Assembly (NCBI GenBank): GCA_019113845.1
Contig: DXGQ01000045.1
Span: 1-45,585 of the forward strand
DNA length: 45,585 nucleotides
Direction: 5' to 3'
From: Candidatus Anaerobutyricum avicola
GTDB lineage: Bacteria; Bacillota; Clostridia; Lachnospirales; Lachnospiraceae
The position numbers and the translations under genes are program-made. Under the pieces are notes generated by a model that saw only the letters and a list, made by a program, of their open reading frames with translations, had not been told where the DNA came from and did no database searches. Below are positions 24,411 to 32,879 of this stretch, piece by piece; the first letter of the stretch is position 1, and each line of letters opens with the position of its first letter.

Positions 24411-26036
24411 ATGAATACTGCAACAGGAACTCTCTCTCTTCAGGATAAGTTAAATATACTGGCTGACGCTGCCAAGTACGATGTTGCCTGCACGTCGAGC
24501 GGTTCCAGCCGCCGCGGCAAAAAGGGGCATCTGGGCAATGCGGTCTCCGCCGGCATCTGTCACAGTTTCTCCTCCGACGGCCGCTGCATCTCCCTTCTGA
24601 AGATTCTTCTGAGTAATGAATGCATCTTCAACTGCCGCTACTGCATCAACCGCTCCGATAACGACCGTCCCAGAGCCACCTTCACCCCGGAAGAGATCTG
24701 TACACTGGTAGTAGAATTTTACCGGCGCAACTATATCGAGGGGCTGTTTTTAAGCTCTGGCGTGGTAAAAAGTCCCGCGCACACTATGGAGCTGATGTAT
24801 CAGACCATTTATCTTCTCCGGACCAGATACCGGTTTAACGGCTACATCCACGCCAAGGCGATCCCCGGCGCGCCGGAGGAACTGATCTTTCGCACCGGCT
24901 GTCTTGTGGACCGGATGAGTGTGAATATCGAACTGCCCACAAAAGAAGCACTGCATCGTCTGGCCCCTCACAAAAACCCGGAGAATCTCGTCCGTCCCAT
25001 GCGCCAGATTCAGCAGGGCATCGCCGGACAACGGCTCGCTCTGGGCAAAGATACCCGGATGGAACGTTCCCGCAACAATCGGTATCTGGAACATTCCATC
25101 TTTCAGGAGAATCCTTACCGGGTCCTTTCTGAAAAGCAGCCGACGACAGCTCTCTTTACAAAATCATCCCTGTCAGTCGGCCCGGAAGGTATGCCGGATG
25201 CCGCCGCTTCCGGGCTCTTTGCAACGTCCCCTCCGCCGGTCAGTCCGGAGGGGATGCCGGATACCGCCGCTTCCGGTTTTTCTGTTCAGACTCCTCGCCC
25301 GGCTCGCAGGATACCGGACTTTCTTCTGGATGGCTCGTCCTCCTTTGTTCCTGCCGGACAGAGTACCCAGATGATCATCGGCGCTTCCGGCGAGACAGAT
25401 CTGGAACTGTTATCCGTCACTCAGCGGCTCTATCAGCAGTATGACTTAAAGAGAGTCTTTTTCTCCGCCTATGTGCCGCTCAACGAGGACGCCGCCCTTC
25501 CTGCCCTTCACACGGCTCCTCCTCTTCTTAGAGAGCACCGTCTTTACCAGGCGGACTGGCTGCTGCGCTATTACGGGTTTCATGCGGACGAGCTTTTGAG
25601 CAAAGACCGGCCGAACTTCAATATTCTGATCGATCCGAAGTGCGACTGGGCGCTTCGCCATCTGGAACAGTTTCCGGTGGAGATCCAGACCGCCAGCTAT
25701 GCCAGTCTCCTCCGGGTTCCCGGCATCGGTGTCAAGTCTGCCCGCCGGATCATGCAGGCAAGACGACACGGCAGTCTCTCTTTTACGGATCTGAAGAAGA
25801 TGCGGGTTGTCTTAAAAAGAGCACAGTATTTCATCACCTGCGGTGGAAAGATGCTTTACCACATCCCCATCGAGGAAGATTTTATCACCCGCAGGCTCAC
25901 CGGCGAACAGGCGGCCGGTAACTGGGAGATCAGCCATCCGCAGACCTACCGTCAGCTGTCGCTCTTTGATGACTTTCACATCGACGGGGATGTGACGGTG
26001 GAAGATTCTGCCAAAACGATTTCCGGACAGTTGTAA
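24411..26036 (+). CDS. Putative DNA modification/repair radical SAM protein
   Basis: A 541-residue radical SAM enzyme of the family described as DNA modification/repair radical SAM (linked to uracil-DNA glycosylase). The 4Fe-4S/SAM motif is CIFNCRYC (C71, C75, C78), with a conserved N-terminal CTSSGSSRRGKKG segment. The C-terminal part has a helix-hairpin-helix, LLRVPGIGVKSARRIMQARR (about 428-447), for DNA binding. Residues about 225-310 are a low-complexity linker containing two copies of PEGMPD(A/T)AASG. RBS CAGGAGG. It is followed by its usual partner and preceded by LexA boxes. The chemical reaction is not known. Confidence 0.9.
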   Translation: MNTATGTLSLQDKLNILADAAKYDVACTSSGSSRRGKKGHLGNAVSAGICHSFSSDGRCISLLKILLSNECIFNCRYCINRSDNDRPRATFTPEEICTLVVEFYRRNYIEGLFLSSGVVKSPAHTMELMYQTIYLLRTRYRFNGYIHAKAIPGAPEELIFRTGCLVDRMSVNIELPTKEALHRLAPHKNPENLVRPMRQIQQGIAGQRLALGKDTRMERSRNNRYLEHSIFQENPYRVLSEKQPTTALFTKSSLSVGPEGMPDAAASGLFATSPPPVSPEGMPDTAASGFSVQTPRPARRIPDFLLDGSSSFVPAGQSTQMIIGASGETDLELLSVTQRLYQQYDLKRVFFSAYVPLNEDAALPALHTAPPLLREHRLYQADWLLRYYGFHADELLSKDRPNFNILIDPKCDWALRHLEQFPVEIQTASYASLLRVPGIGVKSARRIMQARRHGSLSFTDLKKMRVVLKRAQYFITCGGKMLYHIPIEEDFITRRLTGEQAAGNWEISHPQTYRQLSLFDDFHIDGDVTVEDSAKTISGQL

Positions 26037-26108
26037 GCTGCTGTTTCTTTGCCCGCGTAGTGACCCACATAACACATACCGACATTTATCATTTAAAAGG
26101 AGTTTACG

Positions 26109-26861
26109 ATGATCACTGTTTTTACCTGCGCCGATCAGTTCGACGATATGATGACCTGTGTCTACGATGCCTGGGCTTCCCGCCTGGGGCACGCCAATGT
26201 ACGGCTTTTAACGGAACCTCTGGGGACGCCGGAACTTTTCTGCACGTATCGTCATGTGGACGCACAGCCGGAGAAGGCGGCAAGCGTTGTCCGCACCATC
26301 CGCCAGAAGATTTCTTCCAGGGCGGTTCAGATGGTTTACCGGACCGCCATGGCAGAACAGGAGGAGAAGCTGGATGTCATTTACCGGTTTTTAATCCTCG
26401 GTTTTCATCTGGGAACTTCCGTGACGGATTACCTGCAGCATCCTTCTGTCATGCGCCTGTTGGAACTGGAGCGGACTGTCGCCAATGAAGCGCACTATTT
26501 TAAAGAGTTTCTTCGCTTTTCCAGTCTGGAAAACCGCGTGCTCGTCGGTCATATCGAGCCCAAAAGTAACGTGCTGACTTTACTTGCTCCGCATTTTGCA
26601 GACCGCCTTCCCTCGGAGAACTGGATGATCATCGATGACAGACGCCGTCTTGCCGTCGTCCATCCTGCAGACCGGGATTATTACCTCACACCGCTCTCTC
26701 CGGAGGAGTTTCAGACCCTTTCCAGAGAACCGGATGACACTTTCGTTCATCTCTGGAAAGGATTCTTTCATCACATCGGCATCTGCCAGCGCAGAAATTC
26801 CCGCTGTCAGCGAACCATGCTGCCTTTGTGGTACCGCAAAAACATGACGGAATTTCGGTAA
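26109..26861 (+). CDS. DUF4130-type DNA metabolism protein, partner of the radical SAM protein
   Basis: A 250-residue protein of the family that almost always sits next to the radical SAM DNA-repair protein and in other bacteria is fused to a uracil-DNA glycosylase. Family features include the FTCADQFDDMMTCVYDAWASR start, NEAHYFKEFLRFSSLENRVLV in the middle and the Arg/Lys-rich end. Here the UDG is not fused; a separate family 4 UDG is encoded at 16718. RBS AAAAGGAG. It lies 72 bases after the radical SAM gene, in one LexA-controlled operon. A role in repair of damaged DNA is inferred from context. Confidence 0.88.
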   Translation: MITVFTCADQFDDMMTCVYDAWASRLGHANVRLLTEPLGTPELFCTYRHVDAQPEKAASVVRTIRQKISSRAVQMVYRTAMAEQEEKLDVIYRFLILGFHLGTSVTDYLQHPSVMRLLELERTVANEAHYFKEFLRFSSLENRVLVGHIEPKSNVLTLLAPHFADRLPSENWMIIDDRRRLAVVHPADRDYYLTPLSPEEFQTLSREPDDTFVHLWKGFFHHIGICQRRNSRCQRTMLPLWYRKNMTEFR

Positions 26862-26868
26862 ACAGGCA

Positions 26869-26898
26869 TTGACCTTTTCCTGTGATAGGATGTATCAT
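26869..26898 (+). promoter_or_regulatory. Promoter of the alcohol/aldehyde dehydrogenase operon
   Basis: TTGACC, 18-base spacer, TATCAT, directly after the stop codon of the DUF4130-type gene. The leader contains a CCTGCG / CGCAGG hairpin (26936-26961). Confidence 0.55.
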
Positions 26899-27008
26899 CA
26901 TAACAGATATATATGACGTACATCCGGCAAAGATTCCTGCGCACGGGACATGTTCGCAGGCCGGCTTTGCGGATAAGAGATCAAAACCAGGAGAAAGGAG
27001 CAAGTATC

Positions 27009-28535
27009 ATGCATCCAGCGAGAAAAATCTACTGTCGGACTTTTCAGTCCGTACTCAAATTTGCCATTCCATTTCTGCCATACCGCCATCCGAAGATCAT
27101 CGGCAGTGTGCGGGGCATACCGGAAGTATTAAAAAAGAAAAAATGCCGCTCTGTTTTAATCGTCACCGACAAGGGTATCGCCAATCTCGGTATGCTCCGC
27201 CGGCTGAAAAAATCTCTGCGCGAGAATCATATCACCTATGTCATCTACGATAAAACTGTCGCAAATCCTACGACAGTCAATGTTTATGAGGCGGCAGCGC
27301 TTTATCATTCCGGTCACTGTTCCGCCATCATCGCTTTTGGCGGCGGCTCCAGCATCGACTGTGCCAAAGCTGTCGGCGTAAAGATTGCCCGCCCGGATAA
27401 ACCTCTGGCAAAGATGAAAGGCATTCTGAAAGTACACACAAAGCTGCCTCTTCTCATCGCCATTCCGACTACAGCCGGTACCGGCAGTGAGACAACCATC
27501 GCCGCCGTTATCACCGATGCGGAAACAAGACATAAATACACCATCAACGATTTTCCTCTGATCCCACGGTATGCGGTTCTTGACCCGGAAGTCACAGTGA
27601 GTCTCCCTCCGTTCATCACAGCCTGCACCGGCATGGACGCGCTGACCCATGCTGTGGAAGCCTACATCGGCAACTCAACCACACCGGGGACAAGGAAGAA
27701 TGCTCTCATGGCTGTCTCCCTGATCTTCAAAAACCTGGACACCGCTGTAAAAGACGGAACCAATCTGGAAGCCCGCAAAAATATGTTAAAGGCGTCCTAT
27801 TATGCCGGCTGCGCCTTTACCAAATCCTACGTGGGATACGTCCACGCTGTGGCTCATTCCCTGGGAGGAGCCTATAATATTCCTCACGGTTATGCCAATG
27901 CAGTACTTCTCCCTTATGTGCTGGATTCTTACGGAGAATGCATTCATAAAAAACTTCATGCCCTCGCCGTTGCCGCAGGTATAGCCAAGCGGGATATTCC
28001 ACATTATAAAGGGGCACGGCTGTTCATTTACGCCATCCAGAACATGAAAAAACGCTACGGCATCGGCAATACCATCGAGGAGATCCGGGAAGAAGATATT
28101 CCAAAGCTCGCACATTACGCCGACAAAGAGGCAAATCCTCTCTATCCGGTACCTGTCCTCATGAACGCGGAAGAACTGGAGAAATTCTACTACATGCTGA
28201 TGCCAAAGAAAAAACGGCAGCCGGCGCCAAAAATGGATTTCAAAGAATATGCCAGAAAAGCGGCAGCAAAAAGAGCCGCAGAAGCAGCGGCGCAGGCATC
28301 TGCCAAAGCTCCGGAGAAACCTGAAACCACAACACAGCCATCCGCCAAAACTCCGGAAAAATCTGAAACCGCGGCACAGCCATCCGACAGCGCTCCGGAA
28401 AAAGCCGGAACCACGGCACAGGCATCCGACAGGACTCCGGAAGAAGCCGGAACCACGGCACAGCCATCCGACAGCGCTCCGGAAAAATCTGAAACCGCGG
28501 AAACAGTATCCAGTGACAGCAAAACGGAGGAATAG
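27009..28535 (+). CDS. Iron-containing alcohol dehydrogenase with repetitive C-terminal tail
   Basis: A 508-residue group III alcohol dehydrogenase. The NAD(P) site is FGGGSSIDCAK and TTAGTGSE; metal ligands are expected in MDALTHAVEAY and in HAVAHSLGGAYNIPHGYANA. The enzyme interconverts an alcohol and an aldehyde; the next gene can oxidise the aldehyde. The start at 27009 has AAAGGAG upstream. The catalytic part ends near residue 395. A basic helix (KEYARKAAAKRAAEAAAQ) is followed by about 85 residues of imperfect 15-residue repeats of the form QPSDSAPEKSETAA, unusual for this family and probably disordered. Confidence 0.92.
   Translation: MHPARKIYCRTFQSVLKFAIPFLPYRHPKIIGSVRGIPEVLKKKKCRSVLIVTDKGIANLGMLRRLKKSLRENHITYVIYDKTVANPTTVNVYEAAALYHSGHCSAIIAFGGGSSIDCAKAVGVKIARPDKPLAKMKGILKVHTKLPLLIAIPTTAGTGSETTIAAVITDAETRHKYTINDFPLIPRYAVLDPEVTVSLPPFITACTGMDALTHAVEAYIGNSTTPGTRKNALMAVSLIFKNLDTAVKDGTNLEARKNMLKASYYAGCAFTKSYVGYVHAVAHSLGGAYNIPHGYANAVLLPYVLDSYGECIHKKLHALAVAAGIAKRDIPHYKGARLFIYAIQNMKKRYGIGNTIEEIREEDIPKLAHYADKEANPLYPVPVLMNAEELEKFYYMLMPKKKRQPAPKMDFKEYARKAAAKRAAEAAAQASAKAPEKPETTTQPSAKTPEKSETAAQPSDSAPEKAGTTAQASDRTPEEAGTTAQPSDSAPEKSETAETVSSDSKTEE
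28300..28510 (+). repeat. Tandem 45-base coding repeats in the ADH tail
   Basis: About four and a half imperfect copies of a 45-base unit containing GCTCCGGAAAAA and ACGGCACAGCCATCCGAC. The copies encode Ser/Pro/Glu/Thr-rich 15-residue units. Recent copies are nearly identical, so the copy number may vary between strains by slippage. Confidence 0.85.
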
Positions 28536-28536
28536 A

Positions 28537-29916
28537 ATGAAACAGGAACAAATCAGAAGAATTCTGCGCAATCAGCGTGATTTTTTTCAGAAAGGCGTCA
28601 CGCTGGATGTATCCTTCCGGATACGCGCGTTACAGAGATTAAAAGCATCGATCAAGCGAAATGAGAATGCTATCCACAAAGCACTCAAAAAAGATTTGGG
28701 GAAAAGCGCTTTCGAGAGCTATATGTGTGAGACCGGCATGGTGTACAGCGAGATCACCTACATGCTGCGCCATATCCGCTCCTTTGCAAGTGACAAGCGG
28801 GTACGTACGCCTCTCGCCCAGTTTCACGCAGTCAGCTTCAAAAAACCGTCGCCTTACGGAAATGTTCTCATCATGAGTCCATGGAATTATCCTTTTATGC
28901 TGACCATGGAACCACTGGTGGACGCTCTCGCCGCCGGCAATACCGCTGTGTTAAAACCAAGCGCGTATTCCCCGCATACCAGCGAGATCATCCGTAAGAT
29001 CATCGGAGAATGCTTCCCGGCCAGTTATGTGGCGGTCGTCACCGGCGGCCGTGCAGAAAATACCTGCCTTCTGCAGGAGCCTTTTGACTATATCTTTTTT
29101 ACCGGCAGTCAGGCAGTCGGTAAAGAAGTCATGCGGCAGGCTGCCGCGCATCTGACTCCGGTGACGCTGGAGCTTGGCGGCAAGAGTCCGTGCATTGTAG
29201 ACCGGTCGGCAAATCTTCGTCTTGCGGCCAGAAGAATCGTCTTTGGCAAATTTTTAAACTGCGGCCAGACCTGCGTAGCACCGGATTACATTTACTGCGA
29301 TAAAAGCATCTGCCGCCCTCTGGCAGAAGAGATCAAAAAAGAGATCATACGGCAGTTTGGCGCGAATCCTCTCAACAACCCGGACTACGGAAAGATCATC
29401 AACGAGAAACATTTCCGACGGCTTACCGGCCTCATTGACAGGAAAAAGGTCATCTGCGGCGGCAGCTCGAACCCGGATACTCTGCAGATCGCGCCGACTG
29501 TTCTTACTAATGTAAGCTTCCAGGATGCCGTCATGCAGGAGGAGATCTTCGGTCCGATCCTTCCGATCATCACCTGGCATTCTCTGGAAGAAGCAATCCG
29601 AAAGGTCAACAGTCTCCCACATCCGCTGGCCCTGTATTACTTCACCAGAAACCGGACCAATGCCAGAAAGGTCATGACTCACTGCGGGTTCGGCGGAGGC
29701 TGCATCAACGATACCATCATCCATCTGGCCACCAGTGAGATGGGATTTGGCGGATTCGGCGCCAGCGGCATGGGCTCTTATCACGGCAGAGACGGCTTTG
29801 ACACCTTTTCCCACTCTAAGAGTATCGTAGACAAAAAATTATGGCTGGATCTTCCGATGCGATACCAGCCATACCGATGTTTTTACGAGAAACTCGTTCG
29901 TTGTTTTCTGCGATAA
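28537..29916 (+). CDS. Aldehyde dehydrogenase (ALDH3-like, short form)
   Basis: A 459-residue NAD(P)-dependent aldehyde dehydrogenase of the class 3/coniferyl-aldehyde type. Motifs: SPWNYPF (about 108-114), the cofactor loop FTGSQAVGKEV, the general-base Glu in LELGGKSP and the catalytic Cys in FLNCGQTCVAPDY, then EEIFGPILPI. The C-terminal tail (LPMRYQPYRCFYEKLVRCFLR) is basic-hydrophobic, as in membrane-associated ALDH3 enzymes. The ATG lies one base after the ADH stop with GGAGG as RBS; the longer upstream frame only overlaps the ADH repeats. The pair probably detoxifies or uses medium-chain or aromatic aldehydes. Confidence 0.93.
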   Translation: MKQEQIRRILRNQRDFFQKGVTLDVSFRIRALQRLKASIKRNENAIHKALKKDLGKSAFESYMCETGMVYSEITYMLRHIRSFASDKRVRTPLAQFHAVSFKKPSPYGNVLIMSPWNYPFMLTMEPLVDALAAGNTAVLKPSAYSPHTSEIIRKIIGECFPASYVAVVTGGRAENTCLLQEPFDYIFFTGSQAVGKEVMRQAAAHLTPVTLELGGKSPCIVDRSANLRLAARRIVFGKFLNCGQTCVAPDYIYCDKSICRPLAEEIKKEIIRQFGANPLNNPDYGKIINEKHFRRLTGLIDRKKVICGGSSNPDTLQIAPTVLTNVSFQDAVMQEEIFGPILPIITWHSLEEAIRKVNSLPHPLALYYFTRNRTNARKVMTHCGFGGGCINDTIIHLATSEMGFGGFGASGMGSYHGRDGFDTFSHSKSIVDKKLWLDLPMRYQPYRCFYEKLVRCFLR

Positions 29917-29941
29917 CTTCTTTTTATCTTTACTTTTACCC

Positions 29942-30025
29942 TTATCAGATGAGGTAAGAGCTGCCCTCTGACAGGGAGCGGGTAATCCCCCTGTCCGTGT
30001 CGGTTCTCGATCCCTCATCTGATAA
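29942..30025. repeat. 84-bp imperfect palindromic element, possible bidirectional terminator
   Basis: Perfect 13-bp arms TTATCAGATGAGG / CCTCATCTGATAA enclose a second stem ACAGGG / CCCTGT. It fills the space between two convergent genes and its right end is flush with the Nudix stop codon (30026-30028). Outside the arms is T-rich sequence on the left, so it may terminate the Nudix message, but its size and symmetry resemble a small palindromic repeat. Confidence 0.6.
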
Positions 30026-30499
30026 CTATTCCATTTGGATTTCCCTGCCGTCAAGAGCCGCATACACAAGTGTAGCTCCCTCGTAAGATAACTTAAGCGA
30101 AAAAAACGTCGCGTCCTCCGCCAGCAATTTCAAAAAGATCTTATCTCCTTCCCAGAGATTCAGACGGGACAGTTCACTTTTTGGCACCCATTCCAGCTCT
30201 CCCTCATCGCAGGCGCTCATTTCTCCTTCAAATCCGTCCGCCGTGTACAAAAACATATATTCTGTCACCCAGCGGTCAGACACAAAAGTGACGATCCCTC
30301 TGAGACGATACGAGGTCAGGGTCAACCCTGTCTCTTCCTTCACCTCCCGGAGCAGACACTCCTCCGGACTCTCCTTATCTTCAAACTTTCCTCCGACACC
30401 GATCCATTTATCCTTATTGATATCCACTTTCTTGGACACACGATGCAGCATCAGGTAACAGTTATCTTTTTCTATGTAACATAACGTTGTCGGTATCAT
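30026..30499 (-). CDS. Nudix hydrolase, 8-oxo-dGTPase (MutT) type
   Basis: A 157-residue hydrolase of nucleoside diphosphates linked to another moiety. The Nudix box is complete: GGKFEDKESPEECLLREVKEETGL fits G-x5-E-x7-REUxEExGU (written here for pattern only, about residues 37-60). The N-terminal strand TLCYIEKDNCYLMLHR and the KWIGVGGK lead-in are typical of MutT/YtkD-like enzymes that cleanse oxidised nucleotides. The start at 30499 has AGAAGGAAG upstream. It stands alone between a palindromic element downstream and two dispersed repeat elements upstream. The precise substrate is not known. Confidence 0.9.
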   Translation of the reverse strand: MIPTTLCYIEKDNCYLMLHRVSKKVDINKDKWIGVGGKFEDKESPEECLLREVKEETGLTLTSYRLRGIVTFVSDRWVTEYMFLYTADGFEGEMSACDEGELEWVPKSELSRLNLWEGDKIFLKLLAEDATFFSLKLSYEGATLVYAALDGREIQME

Positions 30500-30563
30500 G
30501 TATTCTTCCTTCTTTCTCTTGTGCCATGGAAATGTACACAAATTAAACTTTTTCTAAATAAAA

Positions 30564-30704
30564 CAAACGATACCGTTCATTCTCATACAGGTCTGCCCGT
30601 CTCGACCCTCACTCGGACATCAGATAGCTGATTCTTTGTTATCTTTGATGTCCTCGCTCACAGCTCGCGTTCAGAGCCTGTATGGAATCTGAACGGTATC
30701 TGTT
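30564..30704. repeat. Dispersed structured inverted-repeat element, copy E
   Basis: Arms AACGATACCGTTC…CATACAGG and CCTGTATGG…GAACGGTATCTGTT pair imperfectly. Inside, in the orientation opposite to copies A, C and D, are CGACCCTCACTCGGAC and CGCTCACAGCTCGC. The interior is a simple hairpin, GGACATCA / TGATGTCC. With copy D it fills the interval 30500-31087. The arm sequence AACGGTATC recurs at 31051 beyond copy D, so the two copies may form one nested structure. Confidence 0.72.
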
Positions 30705-30781
30705 ATCTGTATATTAAAAAAATCATTATTTACATTCACAATTACCAGGAATATTCTGGAAAAACAGAAGCATATAATCAT

Positions 30782-31043
30782 AGCACAGAGGACATTTTGA
30801 GCCACAGACAGAATTCGACCGCGAGCTGTGAAGGAAGGATATCACACAACCTGAATAAGGCAGGAAACGGGATTGAAAAAGGGGAAACTCCTGTGCTTGC
30901 ACAAAGGAGCAGACCTTTTTCAATCCCGAAAAGCGAAGCCGGAACTGTTTACAGTTCCTTCCTGCCGTTTCTATAACTTCTTGATATCCGACTGAGGGCC
31001 GAGTCGGGCGAAACTGTCTGTGGCTTCAAGTCCTCGTCTGTAC
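30782..31043. repeat. Dispersed structured inverted-repeat element, copy D (with branched core)
   Basis: Outer arms AGCACAGAGGACATTTTGAGCCACAGACAG and CTGTCTGTGGC…GTCCTCGTCTGTAC pair (quoted in parts). The frame motifs GACCGCGAGCTGTGAA and CTGAGGGCCGAGTCGGG flank a branched core (30859-30966): GGCAGGAA/TTCCTGCC, GGGATTGAAAAAGG/CCTTTTTCAATCCC, CTCCT/AGGAG around GTGCTTGCAC, and GGAACTG-TTTA-CAGTTCC. The core matches copy A in layout with paired changes. It lies between the Hsp70 stop and the Nudix start. Confidence 0.8.
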
Positions 31044-31087
31044 GCCAACAAACGGTATCGTCTGTTTTACATCTGCAGCCCTCTCCT

Positions 31088-32791
31088 TTACTGCCCGGTC
31101 CACAGTTCTTCTTCTATCCAGTCCAGCGCTTCCTCGTAATCTTTTCGCGCTTCTGCGATCCTGTCCGGATTTTGTTTGTCAAGGATATATTCGAACTGCC
31201 TCGTCACCGCTTCCAGCTGTTCCCGGAGCTCACCTGTGGCCTCCTCATACAGTCGCTCCCCCCGGAGGAGCAGAACTTTGTTCGCTTCCTGGTCTCTGGG
31301 ATGAATCTTAAGGTACGAGAGCTCCCGCATCCTCGCCTGCATCTGCTCCAGCGTCATGTCCGTTTCCTGATTTTTGATCAGCTTCGTGACGACTTCTCCC
31401 GTTGATTTTATCTTTGCCTCCACCTCGAGGAGCGCATTAACATCATAAGTATAGGTGACAGAAATCTCTTCCTCTCCTGCCTTATTATCCGGTACCATCA
31501 GATGAATCGTTCCGAGAGAGATGTTGTTGGAGGCGAAGCGGCTCTCCCCCTGCAGGATGTGAATGTCCACCTGCGTCTGGTGGTCGTAGACAGTATAAAA
31601 CTTCTCCGTGCGGCTGGCGGGAATCACCGTATTTCTCTCAAGGATCGGACAAAAATGATTGCTTTCCAATCGGTCTCCCTCCGTCCGTATGGAGACTTCT
31701 GTCCCCAGAGTGAACGGACAGACATCCGTGAGGATCACTTCCCGGATGGACTCTCTTCTCTCCTTCATGGCTCCCTGAATGGCAGCTCCCAGCGCCACTG
31801 CCTCATCCGGATTGACACTGGTATCCGGTAGCCGGCCGAAGAGCTTGCCCACAAACTTTCGCACCGCCGGCATTTTTGTAGCGCCGCCCACCAGCACGAT
31901 CTCATCGATCTCGCTGACACGGACGCCTGCGTCTGCGAGACTGCGCCGCACCGGCTGACGGATTCTGTCAAACAGCTGTGACGCTTTTTTATCAAACTCT
32001 CTCTTTGAGAGAAGCGTTTCCAGTTTTTCTCCCTTCCATGATGCCTGCATCCGGAAAAAGGAATCCGCGCTGTTTTTGCATTTACATTTTTCCGCCTGAT
32101 TTCTGAGATACAGCCTCTCCTTTTCTGAAAGCGCAGTTTTATCTATAGAGTGGTCTTTCAGAAAGGCATCCAGAATCAACTCCGTGAAATCCTCGCCGCC
32201 CAGATAATTGTCCCCGGCCACGGCCCGCACTTCCATGATGTCATCATCCAACTCCAGGATGGATACATCAAAGGTACCTCCGCCCAGATCAAAAACAAGA
32301 AAGCGGGTGCTGTCCTTTTTCTGATACAGCCCATAGGCGATGGCCGCTGCCGTCGGCTCACTGATGATCCGCTCCACCTTAAAGCCTGCCAGTTCACCGG
32401 CGCGCTTGGTCGCCTTTCTCTTGACATCATTAAAGTACGCCGGAACGCTGATGACAGCTTCCGTCACCTCCTCGCCCAGATAATATTCCGCATCTTCCTT
32501 CAGGGAGCGCAGGACAAAAGAAGACAGCTCTTCCGCAGAAAACGTCCGTTTGCCCAGCACAAACTCCTTCCGGCTTCCCATGCTCCGCTTAAAAAGGCTG
32601 GCTCCCTCGTCCGGGTGAACCGCCATTCTCTCCAGGGCTGACCTTCCCACATATACCTGATCGTTCTCATCAATGCTCACGGCGGAGGGCGTCAGCCTCT
32701 CTCCCAGCCGATTCGGTATGATTCTGGGCCCCTCTTCCGTATAATACGCTGCCAGAGAATTGGTCGTTCCCAGGTCTATTCCAATAATCAT
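31088..32791 (-). CDS. HscC-like Hsp70 chaperone
   Basis: A 567-residue Hsp70 of the shorter HscC type, not the main DnaK. The ATPase domain has IIGIDLGTTNSLAAYY, VISVPAYFNDVKRKATKRAG, ISEPTAAAIAYGLY, VFDLGGGTFDVSI and the adenosine motif VLVGGATKMP. The interdomain linker is VILTDVCPFTLG, in place of the DnaK DVLLLD-type linker. A substrate-binding beta domain and a short helical lid follow. Start at 32791 with GGGAGG. It lies 88 bases after a giant J-domain/TPR protein, which is the likely co-chaperone, as in other HscC-J protein pairs. Clients are unknown. Confidence 0.9.
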   Translation of the reverse strand: MIIGIDLGTTNSLAAYYTEEGPRIIPNRLGERLTPSAVSIDENDQVYVGRSALERMAVHPDEGASLFKRSMGSRKEFVLGKRTFSAEELSSFVLRSLKEDAEYYLGEEVTEAVISVPAYFNDVKRKATKRAGELAGFKVERIISEPTAAAIAYGLYQKKDSTRFLVFDLGGGTFDVSILELDDDIMEVRAVAGDNYLGGEDFTELILDAFLKDHSIDKTALSEKERLYLRNQAEKCKCKNSADSFFRMQASWKGEKLETLLSKREFDKKASQLFDRIRQPVRRSLADAGVRVSEIDEIVLVGGATKMPAVRKFVGKLFGRLPDTSVNPDEAVALGAAIQGAMKERRESIREVILTDVCPFTLGTEVSIRTEGDRLESNHFCPILERNTVIPASRTEKFYTVYDHQTQVDIHILQGESRFASNNISLGTIHLMVPDNKAGEEEISVTYTYDVNALLEVEAKIKSTGEVVTKLIKNQETDMTLEQMQARMRELSYLKIHPRDQEANKVLLLRGERLYEEATGELREQLEAVTRQFEYILDKQNPDRIAEARKDYEEALDWIEEELWTGQ

Positions 32792-32879
32792 GGTGATTCC
32801 TCCCATTTCTTCTTATCACTGATTGATCCATCCCGCACCTTGTCATGCATGCCGCGGTCTCTTTCTTCTGACCGCCCCT

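Noticed and set aside
28300-28510. CRISPR-like regular repeats
   Set aside because: The units are head-to-tail without spacers and are in frame within a coding sequence.
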